Notes under the pieces: model-generated
Database searches by the model: none
Told to the model about the DNA's origin: nothing
Seen by the model: only the letters and a program-made list of their open reading frames with translations
Position numbers and translations under genes: made by a program
Shown here: in pieces, positions 52,076-60,947 of the stretch
Layout of the letters: each line of letters starts with the position of its first letter
How positions within the stretch are numbered: the stretch's first letter is position 1
Source of the DNA: Pectobacterium cacticida
GTDB lineage: Bacteria; Pseudomonadota; Gammaproteobacteria; Enterobacterales; Enterobacteriaceae
Direction: 5' to 3'
Assembly: GCF_036885195.1 (NCBI RefSeq)
Contig: NZ_CP133656.1
Location: 1,178,001 to 1,242,000 of the forward strand
Length of the DNA stretch: 64,000 nucleotides

Positions 52076-52991
52076 GAACACGATCCTTCTTACTGGCCTT
52101 ACCTGATGTTGGCGGCATTTTGGCGACCGGCTCTGCGACAAATGCCAGTTCCGGACGGCTATCGGTGACCAGGTATAATGTTGTCGTGTCTTCTGGTGTA
52201 CCTATTGGCCCTACCCAACGATGCTGGAACGTGGCAGAAACAAACTGTCCCTGAAGGACCCGGGGATCGAGGACAATCTTTCGGCTGGACGTATTACGAA
52301 CACGTAACGCCACAACGGAGCGCGCCCCAACTCCCCAGGCCGACAGCGTGGTAATATCCAACGGTTCAGAGGGATATAAGGTCGTGATCTTCCCAGATAG
52401 ACGAGGGTTAACGGGATGAATACCGCTCACAGGCTCTACCGCACGCAATGGTCCGTAGAGTGTTTGCGCGGCAAAACGCGTCAGAACGACAGGTAGGGGG
52501 GCGTTATAGCGAGGCGCTTTAGACTCTTTCGTGTCTGGCTTCGCTCCGGTAGTGGAAGATGAATCATTATGCCCGGATACCTTAGCAGGACGATCGCTGC
52601 TATCTACCGTAGTGACATCACCGCTATATACCAGACGAACAGGCTCTGTTGGGCCATTCGGCGACGCAGTCACATCGAGCAGAATAATCTCGCCGCTTTC
52701 CAGATCCTGTAACTGCAACCGCGTTTGAGGAAATGCACTGTCCGCTTTGAGATAAACCGCCCCACCTGTCGATTGAACGCGTAACTTGTCATTCAGTGCC
52801 GGCGGGAAACCGACACGAACGTTTTTATCCGCAAAAATAACGCGTTCTTGCCCCACCTTTAGTGGGATCTGCAGGGGGATGCGTTCCCATTTAATTAATT
52901 CATCAGCGGCAACGTGCAATGATGCTGTAATGAACAATCCCAGTAAACCGCGATGAAAAAGTCGCTGAGCTGTGGAAGGTTTCACTTTCAC
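52065..52991 (-). CDS. VirB9/TraK-like protein (PFL_4704, TIGR03749)
   Basis: 308 aa, GTG start overlapping the upstream stop (GTGA). Signal peptide (GLLGLFITASLHVAADE), N-terminal beta domain (IPLQIPLKVGQERVIFADKN) and C-terminal domain (NTSSRKIVLDPRVLQGQFVSATFQ). Outer-membrane core complex partner of the lipoprotein and VirB10-like protein. Confidence 0.9.
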   Translation of the reverse strand: MKVKPSTAQRLFHRGLLGLFITASLHVAADELIKWERIPLQIPLKVGQERVIFADKNVRVGFPPALNDKLRVQSTGGAVYLKADSAFPQTRLQLQDLESGEIILLDVTASPNGPTEPVRLVYSGDVTTVDSSDRPAKVSGHNDSSSTTGAKPDTKESKAPRYNAPLPVVLTRFAAQTLYGPLRAVEPVSGIHPVNPRLSGKITTLYPSEPLDITTLSAWGVGARSVVALRVRNTSSRKIVLDPRVLQGQFVSATFQHRWVGPIGTPEDTTTLYLVTDSRPELAFVAEPVAKMPPTSGKASKKDRVHAN

Positions 52992-53647
52992 TGCATAATC
53001 CCCTTTTTCTTCTCTGACTGAGGCTGATGCGAAATTTCCAGACGCTGCGGCATTCCGTCATAACAATCCAGCGCGAGGCCGAACGGGTTACGCTCTGCAT
53101 CCCCATCCCAGCGAACGACTTTTAGCGGATAACGCACCAGTACCCGTTTAACAGGTTCGGTGTGATAATACTCATCGGTAACCAAATCCAGACGGACAAC
53201 CCAGTTATCACGGCTGATAACATCCACACTCTCCGCGCTGTATCCACGTCCGGGGATCTCGTAAACCACACGAACACGGTCCAGGAGCTCATTACCAAGG
53301 GAGCGCTTTTTCGCGTCTGCATTCAGAAAATCCAGACAGGATGGCGTCAGGTACGGGGATAGGCTGAATATCTTGCCGGGATAGTCCTGTTCGCCATTTT
53401 TTGGCCAGGCATTCAACTGCTGAAAAATATAAAACGCAAAACTGTAGACCGTTGGCGGAGGAATCTCCCACCAGGGTTTGGTGCTGCCGGTACGAAGGTC
53501 AGGTGGATTATGGATCGTTAGATTACTGGGTGCCCGCATCCAGCCGAGTATCGTGACCAGTAGCAGAATCACCAAAACACCACAGGCAATGCGTAATGTC
53601 AGGATATGCTGGTCGCGATTTCTTACCGCGTTACGATAAATACTCAT
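52988..53647 (-). CDS. VirB8-like protein (TIGR03746 family)
   Basis: 219 aa with an N-terminal transmembrane helix (LRIACGVLVILLLVTILGWM) and a periplasmic NTF2-like domain (WWEIPPPTVYSFAFYIFQQL; NWVVRLDLVTDEYYHTEPVK). Inner-membrane scaffold of the channel. Coupled on both sides by 4-base overlaps. Confidence 0.9.
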   Translation of the reverse strand: MSIYRNAVRNRDQHILTLRIACGVLVILLLVTILGWMRAPSNLTIHNPPDLRTGSTKPWWEIPPPTVYSFAFYIFQQLNAWPKNGEQDYPGKIFSLSPYLTPSCLDFLNADAKKRSLGNELLDRVRVVYEIPGRGYSAESVDVISRDNWVVRLDLVTDEYYHTEPVKRVLVRYPLKVVRWDGDAERNPFGLALDCYDGMPQRLEISHQPQSEKKKGIMQ

Positions 53648-54006
53648 GATCGTCCCTTATCGCGTCTACGGCGCAATGACCATCCCTGAGAGTGGATAAT
53701 CAACGTCTTATCCCCTACACCAATATGTCGTTTTTTTTCCTCCAACTTCTGCCAGATATAGTTCTCAGGTTTACCGCGTTTAATGCGCACGATCCAACTA
53801 CCTCCGAAACCAATGACTAACAGAGGGGTCAAGAGCATCCCGGTAGGGATGATGACCCATCCGGCAAGAGGAATAAAAAATAGAGACCCCAGGAGGCCAG
53901 TAAGAGCGCCAAACAACGCTGCAAGCCCCAGTTCTGAGGTGGTAAATCCACGAAATACAACAGGCTCCACATTTAGGCGATCGGGTAAAAACGGAATGGT
54001 CTGCAT
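53644..54006 (-). CDS. ICE membrane protein of the TIGR03750 family (VirB3/TraL-like)
   Basis: 120 aa. A short N-terminus (FLPDRLNVEPVVFRGFTTSE), two transmembrane helices (LAALFGALTGLLGSLFFIPL; VIIPTGMLLTPLLVIGF) and a basic tail. The arrangement is that of VirB3/TraL proteins, which assist the VirB4 ATPase at the inner membrane. Confidence 0.88.
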   Translation of the reverse strand: MQTIPFLPDRLNVEPVVFRGFTTSELGLAALFGALTGLLGSLFFIPLAGWVIIPTGMLLTPLLVIGFGGSWIVRIKRGKPENYIWQKLEEKKRHIGVGDKTLIIHSQGWSLRRRRDKGRS

Positions 54007-54015
54007 GCCGTCGCC

Positions 54016-54357
54016 TTACAAAAGAATGTTGGCAGATTTGCCCAGCAACCAGATGACTGCAACCAACAGGACAACACCGACGAGGACAATAGCGCCGAAC
54101 TTGGTCCAGGTTGCTCGTTCATTACGAACTTCAACGAAGGTATGACCCGCAGCAATAGCGACGTTAATAAACATGATTGCGGCGACTACTAATCCGGCAA
54201 GTACAATAAAGTCCTGTAAATAGCCCTTCGCTTGCCCCAACAACCCCGATCCCCCACTCGATTGGGGAGCCTCAACCGAAGGCAAAGCCGCAAAAGCGGA
54301 CTGTGATAACATTCCAATGTAAAACAGGAATGAGATAAAACGACGAAACATAGACAT
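54016..54357 (-). CDS. ICE membrane protein of the TIGR03745 family (VirB2-like)
   Basis: 113 aa with signal peptide (ISFLFYIGMLSQSAFA) and two hydrophobic helices (LQDFIVLAGLVVAAIMFINV; GAIVLVGVVLLVAVIWLLG). Size and topology fit a VirB2/TraA-like pilin. Pilin identity is by topology and synteny. Confidence 0.85.
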   Translation of the reverse strand: MSMFRRFISFLFYIGMLSQSAFAALPSVEAPQSSGGSGLLGQAKGYLQDFIVLAGLVVAAIMFINVAIAAGHTFVEVRNERATWTKFGAIVLVGVVLLVAVIWLLGKSANILL

Positions 54358-54383
54358 GAATAATTCCTCTGTGTAGAAAATGA

Positions 54384-54623
54384 TTAACTAGCAAAAATCC
54401 AAATGCTCATGACCAACAAAAGCATTGTTCTGAACACAAACCGCCCTAGCGCAGCATCTCTGACTTTCTCGTTAGCCCACCCATTCCAGACATCGTTTAA
54501 TGCCCAGGCAGCCCACAGAAACAGCGAGGCCAGCAGAAAGCCGATACAAATGAGGCTGAGTATTTGGGGATCGAAACCAGATGCAGATTTAAAGGCTGAA
54601 GATTGTGCGGCAGTCATAGACAT
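54384..54623 (-). CDS. ICE membrane protein of the TIGR03758 family
   Basis: 79 aa from MSMTAAQSSAFKSASGFDPQ behind GGGAGAG. Two transmembrane segments (LSLICIGFLLASLFLWAAWA; FRTMLLLVMSIWIFAS). Small inner-membrane component placed between the RAQPRD and pilin-like genes, as is standard. Starts one base after the RAQPRD stop. Confidence 0.88.
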   Translation of the reverse strand: MSMTAAQSSAFKSASGFDPQILSLICIGFLLASLFLWAAWALNDVWNGWANEKVRDAALGRFVFRTMLLLVMSIWIFAS

Positions 54624-54624
54624 A

Positions 54625-54945
54625 TCAGGGACTCTCCCGACGGTAGTTCCCGGCGATTGAGCTAGCTTCACGCGGCTGTGCCCGGGATGGCGCCAAATAG
54701 GTATCAATACCTGCTCTGATGGCATTCAAATCCGCAGTAATACGTTGATAGTCAAAGTGGTATCGGGCACGATCGGCGGGGTCAGATTGCGCAGCAACAA
54801 CGCGGGCTCGTTCCAGCGAGGCCTGGACCTGATCGAGTAGGCGTTGCGTGCTGGCTAGCTCGTCTTTCTCTGATGCATTTACGGCATGAGTAAACAGCAA
54901 TGAAGCACCAAGCAGACAAGCAAGCCGGACTGAGGGAGAAAACAT
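54625..54945 (-). CDS. RAQPRD-family ICE protein (TIGR01690)
   Basis: About 106 aa from MFSPSVRLACLLGASLLF. Signal peptide, then a helical periplasmic domain ending with the family signature, here SRAQPREAS. A marker protein of this ICE class with unknown mechanism. First gene of the block running to VirB4; it needs a promoter in 54946-55200. Confidence 0.9.
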   Translation of the reverse strand: MFSPSVRLACLLGASLLFTHAVNASEKDELASTQRLLDQVQASLERARVVAAQSDPADRARYHFDYQRITADLNAIRAGIDTYLAPSRAQPREASSIAGNYRRESP

Positions 54946-55223
54946 GCACACCTCACAGTGAGTTGACGATGCACATAGGATGAGGAATCAGGGAGGATTG
55001 GTCAGCGATAAACTCTATTTTCACTCTCTAAAATTTAGTTTGATAACATATCTCAGTGTGATTCTGAGCGTCGCTGGTCTAATAATTGGGATTATAGAGC
55101 TGATGTACGGCACATTCCGATAATCATAATATTTTATTTTGATGACATTGAATTATTAATGCTTTCAAAGGCATGCCTTCGTTACCATCACATGGAGTGA
55201 AAACCTCATGGAAACGATCGCAC

Positions 55224-55412
55224 ATGAATTTTCCCTTTTTAATAAAATGGACAAGCTTCGTAATCGCATGGCTCCTACTTATCAAGTTTTCCCTCTTAAT
55301 GGAGGTTAGATACCCATCCTGGATATGGAGAGCATTACATACCGGTTCCATTTTCATATGTGGGATTTCAATCGCAGCAATTGTCACGATCCTGATTGAA
55401 TTAGCAAACTGA
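55224..55412 (+). CDS. Possible small two-helix membrane protein
   Basis: 62-aa frame MNFPFLIKWTSFVIAWLLLI...GSIFICGISIAAIVTILIEL with two hydrophobic helices, on the strand opposite to the transfer genes within a 540-bp gap. No strong ribosome-binding site. Long hydrophobic runs are unlikely by chance but not impossible. The remainder of the gap (54946-55493) shows nothing else I can support. Confidence 0.35.
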   Translation: MNFPFLIKWTSFVIAWLLLIKFSLLMEVRYPSWIWRALHTGSIFICGISIAAIVTILIELAN

Positions 55413-55493
55413 CGCGCCAGAAATTGTGCGTTCGTGGCTTGTCTGCTGACAAAAGCGCACAAAACAAGTTTTGTACGCTTTTGTCCAGCTCAA

Positions 55494-55688
55494 TTAAGAG
55501 ACACTCATCTTCTGAAAGAGGGGATCCGCGCCAACAAATACCTCATCAGGGATACCTCCCCATTCCTCCCTCAGAATATCGAATTCACCTTCATTCCAGT
55601 ATCGCAGGAACATCTTGCATTCATCCGCATCCTGCCCCAGCGAAAACTGAATAGCAGCGACAGCCGCCTCACAGGATCCATCACTCAT
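55494..55688 (-). CDS. Small conserved-looking ICE protein (64 aa)
   Basis: MSDGSCEAAVAAIQFSLGQD...ECKMFLRYWNEGEFDILREEW: acidic soluble protein, preceded by a purine-rich GGGGGAGGA site. It sits between the TIGR03747 gene and the gap, where related ICEs carry a small gene of this kind. Function unknown. Confidence 0.6.
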   Translation of the reverse strand: MSDGSCEAAVAAIQFSLGQDADECKMFLRYWNEGEFDILREEWGGIPDEVFVGADPLFQKMSVS

Positions 55689-55711
55689 TACCGTCTATCC
55701 TCCCCCTAAAA

Positions 55712-56467
55712 TCACAGGTATTTTTTAAATGTGGCAGTAGTTACTGTAATCGCGGTCCCAAACAGCAGTGCTGCCGGCAACAGTAATAAATTAGGGTAGA
55801 CCGCCATCGGCCAGGACAGGTACAGCATGGCAGGGACATAAAACGCAGGTTTCACCAGACGTTTGGCATGGTGATAGAGAAAACTGGATTCATAGCCTGC
55901 ACCAAAGCGCCGCAAGTCACGACGCCCGAGCCCTTCGACGATGGCCACAATTACCACCATCGCAAACAAGGGTATCGAGAGAACCAGGATGGTGACCCTC
56001 ACCAGCGTCACCACCGTGACATAAACAGTGGCCAGCAAATATTCCCGCAATGATTGTGCCAGCCAACCACTCCAGGCGTTTAAGCTACGACTGAGTTCAC
56101 TATGACTGTTTGCCTGCATCTGATATTGATTACTGACCCAATCCATAAAGCCACTGTTGACAAATGCCCAGTGATAGCCGGTGTTGATCCAATGGATCAC
56201 GGTGACAGATGGCTCGGAAAACAACAGACTTCGTTTGAATTCTGAAGATAAATAGCCCAGTTCAGTGTTCATTACCTGCTGACTGTGTGCCGCCCCTTCC
56301 GTTGGCCAGAAGAAGGCAATGCCCACGTATTCAATCAGCAAACTCAGTAATAGCGAACCCAAAATGATACCAATCAACTTCCATGGCCAGCCCCACAATA
56401 CGTTATAAAGCAATCCATGTGGCCGCTCTGGCTTTTGTGTGGAGGGATTACGCGCAGGTTCGGCCAT
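55712..56467 (-). CDS. ICE membrane protein of the PFL_4697 family (TIGR03747)
   Basis: About 251 aa from MAEPARNPSTQKPERPHG, one base after the traD stop. Four or more transmembrane helices (LIGIILGSLLLSLLIEYVGI; VTILVLSIPLFAMVVIVAIV) and the family motif GLGRRDLRRFGAGYESSFLYHHAKR. Inner-membrane protein always next to TraD in this ICE class. Confidence 0.9.
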   Translation of the reverse strand: MAEPARNPSTQKPERPHGLLYNVLWGWPWKLIGIILGSLLLSLLIEYVGIAFFWPTEGAAHSQQVMNTELGYLSSEFKRSLLFSEPSVTVIHWINTGYHWAFVNSGFMDWVSNQYQMQANSHSELSRSLNAWSGWLAQSLREYLLATVYVTVVTLVRVTILVLSIPLFAMVVIVAIVEGLGRRDLRRFGAGYESSFLYHHAKRLVKPAFYVPAMLYLSWPMAVYPNLLLLPAALLFGTAITVTTATFKKYL

Positions 56468-56468
56468 A

Positions 56469-58544
56469 TTACTCCCCCCCAACTGAACTACCGTTCCACC
56501 ATCCCTCACTGGATCGGTAGTTACGGCGCATCTCTGTGGCTACAGCCTGCAAATTGGCTGGCATCATTGCATCATTCAAATCATTCGCCGGCAGTGGCAT
56601 CCTGATTTTCCACAACTGTCCCCCCTCAAGCAGGGCGAACGCTTGGCCTTTAGGTAAACTAACAACATCAGACGGTTCAATCAGCGGAGTTTTTATCGTG
56701 CCGACACGGTCCTGTGTGCTTGAAGTAAAATCCTGGCCAGTCTCAACATTAGCCGTATCCGAGTGACCAGAAACCAACGTTTTACTGTAGATCTCAACCT
56801 GAGGCAGCTGCGTCGTAAGCAATTCTGCGGTTTTGTTGTCCCGGACACGCAGCATGATCAGTGTATTGAAGTTACCAATGACCTGAGCCGTTTTCGCAGC
56901 ATTGCCGATACGCGCTTCGATATCCGATGACGTTTGCGTATAGGCGGTTACTTGAACGCCGGCACCACCGCCCTTGTTGATCAGCGGAATGAATTCATCG
57001 CCCATAAGCTCATTGAATTCATCGCAGTGCAAGTTGATAACAGCCTTTTCCTCTTTCTGTTGCGGGAGCCCGGCATTAATTCCATGTTTATAAATATGGC
57101 CAGCAACGCTGACAAGGTCGGCAAACATGCTGTTGCCGACCGCTGTCGCAACCTCACTATCTGTAAGGGCATCCAGGCCGATATACACAACGCCCCGTTT
57201 GCGAACAATTTGTTCCCAATCGAAAATGGGACGGGGGTCGTCCATATCAAGATAATCCGGGGACAGAAGAGATGCAGTCTTACCCGTAGTCAGTTTCTCC
57301 AGTAGCGGCAATAGCGATGCCACAATTTTATCGAAATAGGTTCGGTCATAGCGAACCGCACTACGCAGACCATCAAGAATCGGATCATAGAGTGCCTTGC
57401 CAACTTCAGAGCTTAATGCAACTTCTATCGCCCAGATGCCAACGCTATTAGGCTGACCCTGCATATTTCGGGGAACATCTTCATCAGTAAGTACCCCTAG
57501 GTTATTACGTATCTGCAGTTGTAGCTCGGGCAGTTCTTCTTCAATGATTTTCTCAGCATAGCGCAGATACAGATCCGCAATATTGTTAACGTAACGCATA
57601 ATCAGCGTGTAGTCAGGCCGCTCACCCAATGCAACCAAAGCTCTGGCTACAATATTTACGAAACGCCACGCAAATTCTTTAAATGCAGCACTGTTCCCTT
57701 CCCCTGCCAGTTGACCAGAAATACGCGATGCCACTTCGGATACACGCCCAAACCGCCCAACTGCGTTATAACGGGCTGATATTTCGGGCCAACCTAGATG
57801 GAAGATGTAGAGCGAATCACCTCGCCCAGCTCGATGTGCTTCAGCCCATACACGACGTAATAAATCAGGATCGCCTTTTGGATCAAAGACGATCGTCACA
57901 TCACCACGGCGGATATCCTGGGTAATAAACAGTTCGGCCAACCGTGTTTTTCCAACACGAGTCGTACCCAAAACAATGGTATGCCCGGGGCGATCGGCCA
58001 GTGGCATGGTGACATTCACTTCATCCGGTTCAATACCATGCAAAACCGGCTTCCCGCCGACAGGTGGCAAAGGTCGTACTGGGTTCAGCGGAGAATCGAC
58101 GCTTAACAACCTGGTAAGCCAAGGCAAACTGTGTTCTGACACATTCTCCAGTTTACGAGCTGCCTGATATAACGTTGATGGCTGAATGTAGCGTTCTACT
58201 TCCGGACGTAGCGTGTCACGCAGTCGCTGAGTGTGTTTCTGCGTCCACATAAATCCCTTACCGATAAACAGCCGCCGTTTGCTGACTGGAATTTGCTTAC
58301 TACTCATCACATAGCGCGGTAGTCGTCGTAAATTACGACGGTAACGCAGCACTTTCATCCCCTGCCGAGTACGTACCATGGCCAGAACAGCAAACCCACC
58401 GGCCGTCATGTAACTCACTGACGGGGCCAGCGCAATCGCCCACGGCGCTTGCATACAGACAAATGCAGCAGTGGCAGATACCGCGGCTGTATTCAGTTCA
58501 ACGGCTGGTCGTAGCAACGCTTCAATGACATAACGATCGCTCAT
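56469..58544 (-). CDS. traD: TraD-type conjugative coupling protein (TIGR03743)
   Basis: About 691 aa from MSDRYVIEALLRPAVEL. N-terminal membrane segments, Walker A LGTTRVGKTR at about 190, DPKGDPDLL, and Walker B-like NLHCDEFNELMG. It is the VirD4-like ATPase that brings the relaxosome to the channel. Overlaps the upstream gene by ATGA. Confidence 0.95.
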   Translation of the reverse strand: MSDRYVIEALLRPAVELNTAAVSATAAFVCMQAPWAIALAPSVSYMTAGGFAVLAMVRTRQGMKVLRYRRNLRRLPRYVMSSKQIPVSKRRLFIGKGFMWTQKHTQRLRDTLRPEVERYIQPSTLYQAARKLENVSEHSLPWLTRLLSVDSPLNPVRPLPPVGGKPVLHGIEPDEVNVTMPLADRPGHTIVLGTTRVGKTRLAELFITQDIRRGDVTIVFDPKGDPDLLRRVWAEAHRAGRGDSLYIFHLGWPEISARYNAVGRFGRVSEVASRISGQLAGEGNSAAFKEFAWRFVNIVARALVALGERPDYTLIMRYVNNIADLYLRYAEKIIEEELPELQLQIRNNLGVLTDEDVPRNMQGQPNSVGIWAIEVALSSEVGKALYDPILDGLRSAVRYDRTYFDKIVASLLPLLEKLTTGKTASLLSPDYLDMDDPRPIFDWEQIVRKRGVVYIGLDALTDSEVATAVGNSMFADLVSVAGHIYKHGINAGLPQQKEEKAVINLHCDEFNELMGDEFIPLINKGGGAGVQVTAYTQTSSDIEARIGNAAKTAQVIGNFNTLIMLRVRDNKTAELLTTQLPQVEIYSKTLVSGHSDTANVETGQDFTSSTQDRVGTIKTPLIEPSDVVSLPKGQAFALLEGGQLWKIRMPLPANDLNDAMMPANLQAVATEMRRNYRSSEGWWNGSSVGGE

Positions 58545-59356
58545 TGGTTCTTTCTCCCAGTGAATCGCCGCCACCAGGGAAGTTTTTCATGCTCCATGCG
58601 ATGGTCATCTCTCCCCCATGTTGGTGATGCTGAAGACAGTTGCTGTTCCAAAAAAGACAGGCAGTGCAACGCTTCATTACCCTCTTTCAGTTCAAACGTT
58701 TGAACGTCAGGGGCGTTTTTCCCGACATACAATGTCAGCGTTGCTACTGTATGAAAACGATCCATCTTCCAGCCAGGCTGGTCTTCACGCTCAACAATTG
58801 TGCGGCGGACATGTAGTTGCCCGTGGTATCCCCGTTCGTGCAATGAAGGGAGTAACGCCTGCAATTTTTGGTAAGCGTTAAAAAATACCCAATCAACATG
58901 GAAAAGATTCAGTGAGACATTATGTAGTTGCGAGTTATCCAACCCCTTAAGGTGAAAATAGAAACGAGCCAAACAACTGCGGTGGTTGCCATCGGTATTC
59001 ACATACCAGTTAATGCCATCCAGACTGATAAAGTTCATCCCAACAGGCGTACTGTAAGGTTCGTAATACAATGGATTTTTCTCTATTAATGCAATATTTG
59101 CATCCATCCATTTGCCATACTCTAAAAACTCTAACCATGACATCCCTGCATATTCTTGATCGATGGTACCAATAATACGAAATACGTTAATGCTTCCCTG
59201 ATAGATCCAATAACTGTGCGTAACAAAATCTTCAGCTAAACGAAATGTTTTATCATCCCAGCATTGGATGATATCGTACGCCCATCGTGGCGTATTCTTT
59301 CTGACCTGTTCAAGGAAAGGCATATTTCTTTCATTGCAATTTTCCATATCACTCAT
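58541..59356 (-). CDS. Hypothetical transfer-cluster protein with a ParB-like DGNHR motif
   Basis: About 271 aa from MSDMENCNERNMPFLEQV (start uncertain; an upstream ATG at 59401 is possible). It contains VNTDGNHRSCLARFYFHL, like the GxHR box of ParB/sulfiredoxin-fold proteins, which in that fold lies at the nucleotide-binding site. Rest of the fold not evident to me. Between a small membrane protein and traD. Function unknown. Confidence 0.6.
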   Translation of the reverse strand: MSDMENCNERNMPFLEQVRKNTPRWAYDIIQCWDDKTFRLAEDFVTHSYWIYQGSINVFRIIGTIDQEYAGMSWLEFLEYGKWMDANIALIEKNPLYYEPYSTPVGMNFISLDGINWYVNTDGNHRSCLARFYFHLKGLDNSQLHNVSLNLFHVDWVFFNAYQKLQALLPSLHERGYHGQLHVRRTIVEREDQPGWKMDRFHTVATLTLYVGKNAPDVQTFELKEGNEALHCLSFLEQQLSSASPTWGRDDHRMEHEKLPWWRRFTGRKNQ

Positions 59357-59822
59357 CCCAATTCTGCTTTGCAGAAACGGATCCACTATGATCATATCCA
59401 TATACGCCTCTACTCATCTTATGGGACAGCCAGAAACGAAAACGATAAAGTCCCTCAATGCACATTGAGATAAGGACGATAAAACAATAAAAGCTATTAG
59501 CATTTTTAAGATCTTGATGAACAACTCCTGATAATGGCATCGATTTATTCACGCAATTGCTAATTGTCATTTCTGTAGGCAATTCCACACAGTGTTTTTC
59601 ACTCATATATCCAGGAGGAGCGGATTGATATGCTTGTGCCCGAGATGACAATACATCTGAATAAAGTGGCTCTAAACCGCCCGTCAATGAGCCCATCATG
59701 AAAAATAAAAATAATAATGAGCCAGCGATAAGGCTCGGCCACATAATCAACACGCGATAAAACGTAATACTAATCTCTTTTACCAATAACTTTGCATACC
59801 AGTAATTAATGGAAATCTTCAT
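59349..59822 (-). CDS. Hypothetical membrane protein of the transfer cluster
   Basis: 157 aa. Hydrophobic helices at LIMWPSLIAGSLLFLFFMMG and ANSFYCFIVLISMCIEGLYR flank a periplasmic loop with two Cys (KHCVELPTEMTISNCVNKS), probably disulfide-bonded. Overlaps both neighbours. This place is held by a similar membrane protein in related ICEs. Confidence 0.65.
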   Translation of the reverse strand: MKISINYWYAKLLVKEISITFYRVLIMWPSLIAGSLLFLFFMMGSLTGGLEPLYSDVLSSRAQAYQSAPPGYMSEKHCVELPTEMTISNCVNKSMPLSGVVHQDLKNANSFYCFIVLISMCIEGLYRFRFWLSHKMSRGVYGYDHSGSVSAKQNWDE

Positions 59823-60429
59823 ATTTTCTACCTTTTAAATTTATCCAAGCTGGATTGCCGGCCAATAATGCCAGTAATTGCTGACCGCTGATGATATGAA
59901 GGGGAAAAGCCCTATGATGACTTGATGTTGTGAACTGCTTGCTTTTAACTCCAGTACGTCCGGTATGAATAAATAGTCCGCAACACCGATGCTGTATCAG
60001 TAATGCCGAGAATGCAGCGATGTGCGCGGGATCTATTGCTCTGCTATAGCGTTTTGCCTGGATTAACCAACGTTGCCCTGCAATAAAGACCTGCCCATCC
60101 AATCCGCCGTCACCGCTGTATGATGCATTGCGAATCACCTTTAATCCCTGACGCTCCATTGCCAGTAAAAGGAGTTCTTCGAACACATACGGATTAACAC
60201 GACGGAGATAGGAAAAACGCTGTGCATCGCCTGCCAAGGTAGGGAGTCTTTTTAACAAGCGTTCGGCCGTTTTACGATAACGCCGATGGCGACGCACGCT
60301 AGCTTTGCCACGCCAGCGGAACAACATGCTTATAACGGCAACAGTAAGAATGAAAAAAAGAATAGGCACAACAATCAAGGCAGGGTCTGCAATCACAGCC
60401 TCAGCCAGATATGGACGCTGTGGGATCAT
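59806..60429 (-). CDS. Membrane-anchored Mrr-like restriction-endonuclease-fold protein
   Basis: 207 aa. N-terminal transmembrane helix (LIVVPILFFILTVAVISMLF), basic stretch, then an Mrr_cat-type PD-(D/E)XK domain: Glu84/Glu85 in VFEELLLLAMERQGL, Asp in GDGGLDG (about 111), and QAK (124-126). Position inside the transfer operon suggests a role in DNA transfer or protection rather than classical restriction. The QxK variant is also seen in active Mrr-like enzymes. Confidence 0.8.
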   Translation of the reverse strand: MIPQRPYLAEAVIADPALIVVPILFFILTVAVISMLFRWRGKASVRRHRRYRKTAERLLKRLPTLAGDAQRFSYLRRVNPYVFEELLLLAMERQGLKVIRNASYSGDGGLDGQVFIAGQRWLIQAKRYSRAIDPAHIAAFSALLIQHRCCGLFIHTGRTGVKSKQFTTSSHHRAFPLHIISGQQLLALLAGNPAWINLKGRKYEDFH

Positions 60430-60947
60430 GGTTGTACCTCTGAGGATACAGAGGTCTCCGTGATCAGCGCGGGATAATGTCGCAATTGTAGCCGGCGAGC
60501 TAACTCACTACCTGATGCAGGGGCCATCTGCACATCAGGAACCAGTGTTCGCAGGGACTGAACCGCAGCCATATCCGTTACATTAACGATTAAACCGACA
60601 GCCTTCATCTGGCTCAGTTTTGCAGCATTAATTTGCAACCAGGAACGTGATGCGGGATCGTCTCCAACGAGAAATAACGCACCAATTCCAGGCAAATTTA
60701 GCGTTCTTGATGCTTCAATACCAACGGTTAGCTCTGGCGTCAACACCGGCAGCATCGCCCCTTCCCCTGACTGACCTAGCCAGGTACGGCTTTCAGTATT
60801 ATTGGCTTCGTTATTGTCCTGGCGGTTAATACCATCAAAGAACGATGCGGTATCTTTCCCTCCCAAATCAGCGACAATATTCAGTTCTGCATGAACAAAG
60901 AACGGGATCGCCAGAAAACACAGCGTAGATGCAGAAATAATTTTCAT
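60426..60947 (-). CDS. ICE periplasmic protein of the TIGR03765 family
   Basis: 173 aa. Signal peptide (ISASTLCFLAIPFFVHAE), then LNIVADLGGKDTASFFDGIN and a Rossmann-like region (VGLIVNVTDMAAVQSLRTLV). Conserved next to the transglycosylase in this ICE class; function unknown. 4-base overlap with the next gene. Confidence 0.88.
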   Translation of the reverse strand: MKIISASTLCFLAIPFFVHAELNIVADLGGKDTASFFDGINRQDNNEANNTESRTWLGQSGEGAMLPVLTPELTVGIEASRTLNLPGIGALFLVGDDPASRSWLQINAAKLSQMKAVGLIVNVTDMAAVQSLRTLVPDVQMAPASGSELARRLQLRHYPALITETSVSSEVQP

